A stretch of DNA of 5,289 nucleotides from CAWJEL01 sp964647255 (GTDB taxonomy: Bacteria; Chloroflexota; Anaerolineae; CG2-30-64-16): positions 1 to 5,289 of the forward strand of contig CAZYGI010000155.1 of assembly GCA_964647255.1 (NCBI GenBank), written 5' to 3'. Under the pieces are notes generated by a model, which was not told the DNA's origin, did no database searches, and saw nothing but the letters and a program-made list of their open reading frames with translations. The position numbers were made by a program, and so were the translations under genes. Below are positions 1 through 5,289 of the stretch, piece after piece; position 1 is the stretch's first letter, and the number at the start of each line of letters is the position of its first letter.

Positions 1-392
1 GCCACGGCTTGCTCGGCCTTTTGCCAGGCGGCCGCGCCCGCGTTGTCCACGCGGGCATAGAAGACCGGGTACTGGCTCGTCCCATTGTCGTTGAGCGCCA
101 GCACGAACCCGCAGGACTGGTCTTCCTTATAAGAGACGATGGATGCGCGCGCTGAAGTGTTCTCCGTGCGATAGACCCAGGCCGACACGGTCGTCGTCCC
201 GAAATCTCCGAAGTCGCTCACGGCGATGCGGTCCTGCTGCTCGGGCCGGAAGAGCGCCGCCTGGCTCACGCGGCCCGACACCCCTGCGGTGGGGCAGGCG
301 GTCCCACTGCACGTGCCGTTGTGCAGGCCCATCGCGTCCCGGAAGCTCGTCTCGCCGGGCGGATCGTCCAGCCGCAGGTGCAGCGCCGTCGT
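1..392 (-). other. LamG / concanavalin A-like jellyroll domain 3, cut by the window edge (from residue 1633)
   Basis: A third LamG begins right after LamG 2: TALHLRLDDPPGETSFRDAM; the Cys hairpin NGTCSGTACPTAGVSGRVSQ; AALFRPEQQDRIAVSDFGDF; TTTVSAWVYRTENTS; and SIVSYKEDQSCGFVLALNDN. The visible 130 residues cover only the first half, and the closing DDVRxY signature must lie beyond base 1. The RVSQAALF segment and the YKEDQSCGFVLAL strand are common in bacterial LamG repeats. The gene continues past the window with at least the rest of this domain and possibly further copies. Confidence 0.87.
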
Positions 393-3300
393 GCCGGCCG
401 AGTAGAGATCGGTGACCGCAACCGGGTCCAGCGCCTCACGGTAGATTCGCACATCGTCCAGCGCGCCTCGGAAAGGCGCTGAGTCATTGAGGTAGATGCG
501 ATTGAAATAGCCGTCCACCGCGCCGTTGAAGTAGACGCGCGTATCGCCGATGTTGTAGGGCGATTCGATCGGGTGCGACGTGTTCGGCCCGTCGGTGGTG
601 TAGGTTTGCGTCATGATCCGATCGTCGCCATCCCCGGGCGCGCTGCCGCACGTCGTGCCCCGGTCGTCTTCCCACACCTTCAGCTCGGTGCTGTTTGTAA
701 AATCAACCGAGCCGACGCTGAAGGCATAGGGGTCGAGGTAGCCATCATCATTTGGGTCGTGATTTTTCTTCACTTTATCGTGGAACATCTCGGTGCCCGC
801 GGCCGCCACGCACAGCTCCGAAGCGCCCGCCTCGCTCTCATCCGTCACGTACATGCTTGCGAGCTGCAGCGTGCCCGTGTGGCTGCTGCGGCCGATTTCG
901 AGCTGGCTCGTCGCGGCCGGCGTCATCCCGGCAAAGGTCACGTCGTCGTGGCCCGCCTCCACGCCGTTCACGTACAGCTTCATCCGGCCGCCGGTGAAGG
1001 TCACGGCCACGTGGTTCCAGGCGTTCTCCGTCAACACCGGCCCGCTCTCCCAATAGCCGATCCAGCCCGACGTGTTGGCAAAACCGAAGCGGATACGGTG
1101 CTCGACGGCAGGAATGCCTGATCCACTGCTGGGACGGGTGGCGACATGCTGCAAGGCCGGGTACGCGCCGGCCCGGCCGCTGTTGAAGCCCAGGATGCCC
1201 TGCGGCTCGTAACGGGTGCAGTAGGGGTTGAAGTCCCAGTAGCGTTCGATGCAGTTCGCCTCCAGGGGGGCGTCCGGGCGGACCCAGGCCGCCAGGGTGA
1301 ACGAGCCGTTGCTGAGGTCCAGGCTGGCGTCGGAGGCGGTGGCGATGTACTGCGCGCCGTCGAACCTCACCCCTTTGCCCTGGATGCCGCTCGTGCTCGC
1401 CGGGCAGCGGCTGCCGGTGCAGGCGATGGCGTTCCCGAACATCGAATGGTCGGCCCACCGGTTTGCCTCGTTGAAATTCAGATAGAGCACCGGCTGGCTG
1501 AACAGCGCGGCCACTTCGGTGGTCGAGAGCGCGGCGCCGAAGAAGCGCACGTCGTCGAGCAGGCCGCTGAAGGCGCTCCCGCCCGCGCTTGCCGCGCCCA
1601 GGATCACCCCACCATCGTTCGGAGTGGTCGCCGCGGTCTGGCTGCCTGTGTCCGCCAGGATGCCGTCAACATAGAGCCGCTGGCCGGTGAAGCTGTCGGC
1701 AAAGGCGCCCGAGGTGTGCACCACGTGGTGCCACGCGCCGTCCCCTAAATTTAGCCCTGTTGAGCAGGCGGCCTCAACCGTCGGGGTCGCACCGTTCAAA
1801 TAGGTCACCTGGCCGCAGAGGTTGCCGCTGCTCAAGTAGACCTGGACACCATGCGCGTCGGCCACCGAGAAGAGCCCCGCGCTTGCCTGGCTCGTCTTGA
1901 ACCAGAAGGAGACGCCGTAGGCGGTCTCCGGCAGGTTCAAGGTGCTGCTCACGGTCCCGCTCCCCGCCAGGCTCAGGGCCGCGCCGTACTTGCCGGCCGC
2001 GTCAATGGCGCAGGTTCCCTGGCAGGTCCCGTCGTGCGGCGGGATGCTGCCCGAACGGTCCGCGAAGGCGGTGGCGCCGGCCGCGTCCTCGAACGGGAAC
2101 CAGCCGATCGCGTTCTTGGCGAGCTCGGCCCAGTCAATGACGTAGGCGCCGGCGACCTGCGTGAAGCTGTACACGCCGCTGGCCGCGGCTGGCTTGACCG
2201 CGACGTCGCCCGCCAGGCTCTCCCGTTCAAGCGGCTGCAGCACGAACGCCTCCGGCGGCAGGCTGGTGTCGGTGGCCGCGGTGGGGAAGCGGGTGTCCAG
2301 CAAGCCCTGGGCGTAGCGGTTCATCAGCTCGTTTTTGACGGTGGCCGTGTAGTGGAAGGTCTGGCCGGCCTTCAGAACGTTGTCGGACGCCGCGTAGCCG
2401 CCGCCCCCGTCCGGCTCCCGGACCTCAGACTGGAGGGTCAGCACCGTGCCGCGCGAGGGCACGTTCGGGTTCAGGCCGTAGATCTTCTCCAGCGAGTCCA
2501 TCAACGTGTCGTGATCGGTGTCGGTCAGCAAGGGGTCGGGGACGGTCCAGGTGCTGTTCGCCGTGCTATCGTCGTTCATCGAATAGACGAACTCCCAGCC
2601 GCCCAGCCACTCGGTCGTGTTGCCGTCGTCGTCCTGGTCGAACTCGTCGCGGTGGAACACCTCTTCGCCGTCCCGTAGGCCGTCGCCGTCGGTGTCGGGC
2701 CGGGCCGGATCGGTGCCGGCCAACGCCTCTTCGTAGTCGCCCAACCCGTCGCCGTCAGTGTCGCGGCTGCTGGGATCGCTGCCGTGCTGCCGCTCGTAGG
2801 CGTCGCCCAGGCCGTCCAGGTCGGCATCCCAGCGCGAGTCATCGGGGTCGGCCCCGCGCGGCAAGCCGTCGCCGTCCGCATCCCGCAGCGCGGGGAATTG
2901 GATCGCGCCGCCCCACGACTGGCGGCAGCCACCGCTGCCGGGAGCCTCGTCGCAGTTGAGACTGTAGAAGCCGTCCAGGGTGGCCGGGAAGACGTCGAAG
3001 ACCAGCGAATCGGCCAGGGAGTAGTGCCGGCTTTCCCGGTCGGTCCAGACCGTGCACACCCCCAGGATGCAGTTTTGCTCCGGGATGGCGAACGCCTCCG
3101 ACAGGTACTGGGTCAGGTGCTGGTTGATGCCCGCGGGGCCGAACGGGACGCCGGTCTCCGAGCGCAGCGTCCGGGTGATGTAAACCGGCTCGGCCGCTTT
3201 CCAGGTGTGGCCGGCATCGCCCCACTGCGGGCCATCGCCGTCCAGGTACTGCCACTCGGCCTTCATGGTGTTGCGGTCCAGGCCATCGTGGAAGTCGGCC

Positions 3301-5289
3301 TCGCTGTCCTGGAGCTTGTAGCTGAAGGTGGAGCTTGTGAGGTTGGAGTCGCTGTACTCGTACGGGTACACGCCGCCGATGTTCGCGGGCGGCGAGATCA
3401 TATCAATCGTATTCGAGATCGTCAGCCCCAGGAGCACGCTGTTGCCCTCCCGGATCCCCTGGTCCGGGAACTTCAGGTCGTTCAGGTCCATCGAGATGAA
3501 TTCGATGCGGCTTTTCTCGCCCGGCTCCAGGTCGCGCTCCTTCAGGTCCACCATGATGTTGCCGGCATAGATCAGGTTCTGGATGATGTTGGTGACCAGG
3601 CCCTCCAGCCCGCCGCAGAACCACTTGGCCGCGTCGGTCGCCTGGATGTCCTCGGGCAGCCAGCCGCAGATGGCGGTGATGAAGTAGTCAATCAGCCAGA
3701 TGATGGACTGCAGGAGCTGGCCGATGACCGGGATGGCGCCGATGACGAACATGATGCCCAGCACGATGCTGCTGGCAATCGCCCCGGCGATGGTGACGCC
3801 CAGATCAATGCGCGACATATCGGATAGACACATCGTGACGATGGCCAGCGCCCAGGTGACGGCAATCTGTACGATGAGCGTGGCAACCACCGCGACCCCC
3901 GACGCGGCCTTGGCGAACTCGGCGGCGTTACAGATTGCCGCCTTCGTGATCTGCGTCGTGGATTTTGCTAGCTCCTGCGCCTGCTGGAGCAGTGTCTTCA
4001 GGGTCATGATGATATTGATGGCCAGCATCACGTTGGCCAGGGTCTCGACCCAGTTCCCCCCCATGAAGCTGGCCGAGATGCAGGCGGCCACAGCCACCGC
4101 GGCCATCCCCACAAACAGCGCCAGGCCGGCCTTTGCGCCCACGCTCATCTTCGCGAAGTTGCTTGGCTTGAACGCGTTCGCCCAGGAAGTCATCGTGTTC
4201 GTGAACCCGTCGCCGATGGCCATCAGGAAGTCATCACCCTTGGTGTACGACATGCCGCCGATGGTATGGTAAGGTTGGTTCTTGGCGAGCTCGATCAGCA
4301 CCTGCGCGATTTTATACGTGGGCTCAGCGGCCTTGACGAAGTCATCCACCATGGTGGACAGGTCCTGGAATCCATCGTAGATGATCCCCTTGATCGCTGC
4401 TGCCAGGTCGAGATCGGAGCTTTCGGCCGCCTCCGCCACCGTGAAGGTGAGGCCGCCCCCGGCCGCCACGGTGGAGCGCATGCCCGTGTAGAGCGCGATG
4501 TAGAACGAGCGCAGCACCGCAACCGCGCCCTCCAGCGCCAGGTCCGCCTTCGGCTGCCCCTGCCTCGCGTAGAGATCGCGCAGGCCCGCCTTGTAGACCA
4601 GCGCCATGTGGTCCCAGTAGTCGGCCATGGGGTAGTTTTCCCAGCCGATGACGCCATCCGGCCCTTGGTCGGGGTTATAGCGGTAGGGCGCCCATTTGAC
4701 CAGCGTGGTGGTGGTCGGATCCAGGTTGGCGAAATCAAGCGTCAGGCCGCCATCGGTCGCGAACGCGGCGGCGTCCATCGTTGTGCTGCGGTAGGTGTTC
4801 TCCGCAGCCAGGAGCAGCGAGGGGGTCGCGGCAGCGCCGCCTCCAGCGCCGAAGTTGTCCTTCAGGACGCGCGGAATCTCGACCATTGTGACCTTCGCCA
4901 GCTCGGCTTCGCTGGCGTAGGAGAAGGTCTCGACCGACAGTTTGTCCTTGGGGATGCCCCAGCGCCGGTCGTCGTCGGCGGGCACGCTGCCCGCGTCGTC
5001 GAAACGATCCTGGATTGTCGTGTTGCCGCCGGCGCCGACTGTCATGTCGCGCTTGCCGTCGCCGTTGCAGACGGGCGGCTGCGCCGCGGGGTCATAGTCC
5101 GCGGGGTTGTAGATATCGCCGTAGCAATCACGGCCCGAAGAGAAGCCCGCGACCAGGCCGCGGGAGAGCTGCCAGAGCCAGTCCTCGCCGGGGTATTCGC
5201 TGTAGCTGGCCGGCGTCTGCCAGGCGACCGCGACGTCGAAGCTGCGCTCTTCCTTGACCGACATGCCGGCCAGGTACCACTCGTCATAG
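1..5289 (-). CDS. Giant multidomain LamG / calcium-repeat surface protein, internal fragment (both ends outside window)
   Basis: One reading frame with codons starting at base 5288 and running down to base 3 is open for 1,762 codons, so the gene enters and leaves the window without a visible start or stop. The frame is real: it gives continuous domain-like protein sequence, G/C is preferred at codon third positions, and TTA, CTA and TCA codons are rare. Domain order is: unassigned region (residues 1-382), hydrophobic helices (383-580), beta-rich region (581-801), DxDxDG calcium-type repeats (803-889, decayed copy 922-945), beta-sandwich-like linker (946-1058), LamG 1 (1059-1264), LamG 2 (1267-1631) and a cut LamG 3 (from 1633). 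LamG-like jellyrolls usually bind carbohydrate or protein ligands outside the cell, so a surface or secreted adhesin is the most likely role. No signal peptide, sorting signal or catalytic motif is in view. Host and exact function are inferred, not shown. Confidence 0.93.
474..881 (-). other. Domain inserted before the last strand of LamG 2 (residues 1470-1605)
   Basis: About 136 residues lie between LEIGRSS and FRGALDDVRIYREAL, two segments normally almost adjacent in LamG domains. The insert reads as a small beta-rich module: LQLASMYVTDESE, ELCVAAAGTEMFHDKV, an Asp-rich loop, YAFSVGSVDFTN, ELKVWEDDRGTTCGSAPGDG and TRVYFNGAVDGYFNRIYLN. Two cysteines (in ELCVA and TTCGS) could form a disulfide. 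The sequence around ELKVWEDD with Asp-rich loops is reminiscent of C2-like or other calcium-binding beta-sandwiches, but I cannot name a family. Part of its coding sequence (bases 744-779) is richer in A/T than the rest of the gene. Confidence 0.65.
732..758 (-). other. EF-hand/dockerin-like calcium loop DPNDDGYLD
   Basis: The nine residues DPNDDGYLD match the calcium-loop pattern D-x-N-x-D-G-x-x-D exactly. They lie in the domain inserted into LamG 2, about 50 residues before a second acidic cluster (PGDGDD). The first helix of a true EF-hand is not obvious, so this is more likely an isolated calcium loop at the edge of a beta module. Calcium binding is inferred from the pattern only. Confidence 0.6.
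1497..2114 (-). other. LamG / concanavalin A-like jellyroll domain 1 (residues 1059-1264)
   Basis: The LamG-like hallmarks appear in order: an opening strand NAIGWFPFEDAAGATAFADR; a Cys hairpin DGTCQGTC followed by GKYGAALSLAGSG; the strand YGVSFWFKTSQ; the core motif DGAWHHVVHTSG; QRLYVDGILADTG; GVILGAAS; and the closing signature FSGLLDDVRFFGAALSTTEV. At about 206 residues it is a normal full-length domain with no large insert. Domains of this fold bind sugars or proteins, often with a calcium ion, but the specific ligand cannot be read from sequence. It is followed within two residues by LamG 2. Near its middle is a short AT-rich run of uncommon codons (bases 1746-1763). Confidence 0.92.
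2115..2453 (-). other. Beta-sandwich-like linker before the LamG domains (residues 946-1058)
   Basis: The segment starts with GTVLTLQSEVREPDG and contains VLKAGQTFHYTATVKNELMN. The latter has the shape of the G-x-x-x-x-Y-x-x-x-V-x-N strand found in DUF11/CARDB-like bacterial surface repeats, where a pro-strand 'L.pGqt..Yt.tv.N' motif is common. A second half with VLQPLERESLAGDVAVKP and GVYSFTQVAGAYVIDW leads straight into LamG 1. No cysteines or catalytic motifs are visible. The Ig-like assignment rests on this one motif and on context between two extracellular modules. Confidence 0.5.
2454..2525 (-). repeat. Decayed sixth calcium-type repeat (DTDHD)
   Basis: Residues 922-945 contain DTDHDTLMDSLEKIYGLNPN. 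This keeps the shape of the DTDGDGLxDxEE...G.(D/N)P unit in the array just before it, but His replaces the first Gly, Thr replaces the second Gly and Asn replaces the Asp of the terminal turn. It is separated from the fifth motif by about 34 residues containing GWEFVYSMNDDSTANSTW. It is probably an outlying member of the same stalk. Calcium binding here is less certain because the loop consensus is broken. Confidence 0.7.
2622..2882 (-). repeat. Thrombospondin type 3-like calcium-binding repeats (five DxDxDG motifs)
   Basis: Residues 803-889 hold five Asp-rich motifs: DADGDG (803), DADLDG (821), DTDGDG (843), DTDGDG (865) and DQDDDG (884). They are 18, 22, 22 and 19 residues apart. The middle copies have the full unit pattern DTDGDGLxDxEE followed by a xGTDP- or xGSDP-type turn, typical of the thrombospondin type 3 / bacterial calcium-binding repeat class. 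In that class the Asp side chains coordinate Ca2+ and stiffen an extended stalk. Here the array separates the membrane-proximal part from the LamG domains, as expected for a calcium-stiffened spacer. At DNA level the repeats appear as recurring gccgtcgccgtc-type blocks on the plus strand. Confidence 0.9.
2886..3548 (-). other. Beta-rich extracellular-like region (residues 581-801)
   Basis: Directly after the hydrophobic block the chain becomes charged and beta-rich. It begins with LKERDLEPGEKSRIEF and continues with GNSVLLGLTISNTI, which has the alternating pattern of an Ig-like or beta-sandwich strand pair. Aromatic and Gly/Asp-rich loops follow, such as AEWQYLDGDGPQWGDAGHTW. Two close cysteine pairs, CILGVC and the C-x7-C in CDEAPGSGGC, fit disulfides in an oxidising, extracytoplasmic place. 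The region ends just before the first DxDxDG calcium-type repeat. I recognise no named family. It is most likely one or two beta-sandwich domains linking the membrane block to the calcium-repeat stalk. Confidence 0.5.
3549..4142 (-). other. Hydrophobic multi-helix (transmembrane) block, residues 383-580
   Basis: Reading by eye gives three strong membrane-helix candidates: residues 383-408 (contains GLALFVGMAAVAVAACISAS), 464-488 (GVAVVATLIVQIAVTWALAI) and 496-519 (GAIASSIVLGIMFVIGAI). A fourth at 520-543 (VIGQLLQSIIWLIDYFITAI) follows directly after a Pro turn and makes a tight hairpin with the third. Residues 414-434 and 557-580 are weaker, amphipathic candidates. Lysines gather before the first helix and between the second and third (K431, K439, K446, K456). 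The loop after the hairpin is acidic (PEDIQATD). Under the positive-inside rule this would put the LamG side outside, if helices one to five all cross the membrane. The block sits between regions that look soluble. It may be a membrane anchor, or a membrane-inserting segment as in some toxins; the sequence does not decide. Confidence 0.7.
4143..5289 (-). other. Unassigned N-terminal-side region (residues 1-382)
   Basis: I do not recognise a family here. The first part (about residues 1-200) is rich in Trp, Tyr and Asp and reads as beta-rich, for example YDEWYLAGMSVKEERSFDVA at the window edge. It has two cysteines (C55 and C74) flanking a short Asp/Pro-rich stretch. C74 starts CNGDGKRD, which resembles an imperfect DxNxDGxxD calcium loop whose first Asp is missing. 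The second part (about residues 220-382) turns helical, with ADYWDHMALVYKAGLRDLYA, ALEGAVAVLRSFYIALYTGM and IAQVLIELAK. It leads into the hydrophobic block through a lysine-containing stretch (K374, K380, K386). The region continues upstream of the window, so its true domain boundary is unknown. It could be a binding domain, or a helical pre-domain belonging to the membrane block. Confidence 0.55.

Larger units (their letters stand above)
399..1490 (-). other. LamG / concanavalin A-like jellyroll domain 2, split by an insert (residues 1267-1630)
   Basis: The first part is a clear LamG: VLYLNFNEANRWADHSMFGN; Cys hairpin CTGSRC; GKGVRFDGAQYIATASD; FTLAAWVRPDA; AWNHVAVTFTGG; MKLYVNGVEAG; and LEIGRSS. 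The expected closing strand FRGALDDVRIYREALDP does not follow at once. It comes about 136 residues later, at bases 423-473. The domain is therefore about 364 residues instead of the usual 150-210. A second, smaller loop of about 55 residues between the first core strands carries a Cys-flanked aromatic stretch, CIERYWDFNPYC (bases 1218-1253), which probably forms a disulfide-closed loop near the ligand face. Only the overall fold can be assigned with confidence. Confidence 0.9.

Noticed and set aside
838..1458. A 206-codon minus-strand frame overlapping LamG 1-2
   Set aside because: It is a shifted frame of the same strand with an Arg/Pro/His-rich product, whereas the frame chosen here gives textbook LamG motifs across the same bases.
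573..1748. Two plus-strand open frames of 182 and 200 codons (573-1121 and 1146-1748)
   Set aside because: Both are in codon register with the sense frame and end where the sense gene has TCA (1119-1121) and TTA (1746-1748). Such frames arise because TTA, CTA and TCA are rare in GC-rich genes.
1851..2678. A 275-codon plus-strand open frame
   Set aside because: Also codon-aligned antisense. It ends at the complement of a sense CTA codon in the calcium-repeat region, and its translation has no domain-like pattern.
2622..2882. Possible DNA-level tandem repeat or CRISPR-like array suggested by recurring gccgtcgccgtc blocks
   Set aside because: The blocks are simply the DNA of the DxDxDG protein motifs. 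Spacing follows codons, there are no unique spacers between identical repeats, and the reading frame runs straight through.
2784..3827. A 347-codon open frame on the plus strand, the longest start-to-stop frame in the window
   Set aside because: It is antisense to the real gene and exactly in codon register with it. It stops at a sense CTA codon (bases 3825-3827). Its Val/Arg/Gln/Ala-rich low-complexity product is what antisense of Asp/Gly/Leu-rich GC-rich coding sequence gives.
3660..4142. A transporter or channel gene, suggested by the hydrophobic helices
   Set aside because: The helices are in frame with the rest of the giant protein without a stop or start signal, and no transporter family motif is visible.

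Overview
The whole window is the inside of one very large protein-coding gene on the minus strand. Reading the reverse complement from base 5288 down to base 3 gives 1,762 consecutive sense codons with no stop. Neither the start nor the end of the gene is inside the window. Residue numbers in this annotation count from base 5288 as residue 1. There is no intergenic DNA, no RNA gene, no insertion sequence, no CRISPR array, and no promoter or terminator that I can support.

The product is a modular, probably surface-exposed protein. In order from its N-terminal side it has: (a) an unassigned region of about 380 residues, partly beta-rich and partly helical, bases 4143-5289; (b) a hydrophobic block of four to six predicted helices, bases 3549-4142; (c) a beta-rich extracellular-looking region, bases 2886-3548; (d) an array of Asp-rich DxDxDG repeats of the thrombospondin type 3 / calcium-binding kind, bases 2622-2882, with one decayed copy at 2454-2525; (e) a beta-sandwich-like linker, bases 2115-2453; (f) three consecutive LamG / concanavalin A-like jellyroll domains, bases 1497-2114, 399-1490 and 1-392. 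The second LamG domain is split by an insert of about 136 residues (bases 474-881) that carries its own EF-hand-like loop. The third LamG domain runs off the window edge.

The DNA is GC-rich with strong G/C preference at third codon positions. Giant LamG plus calcium-repeat proteins with short Cys pairs are familiar from environmental bacteria, including Chloroflexota (Anaerolineae-like) and some Planctomycetota and Myxococcota. Chloroflexota is my best guess for the host, but it is inferred from architecture alone and is weak.

The likely role is a cell-surface or secreted adhesin or carbohydrate-binding protein. Calcium would rigidify the stalk, the LamG modules would bind a ligand, and the hydrophobic block would anchor or insert the chain into a membrane. 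No catalytic domain is visible in this part. I see no multi-gene system here. The unusual points are the membrane block in the middle of a modular surface protein, the domain nested inside the second LamG, and the uncharacterised N-terminal region.
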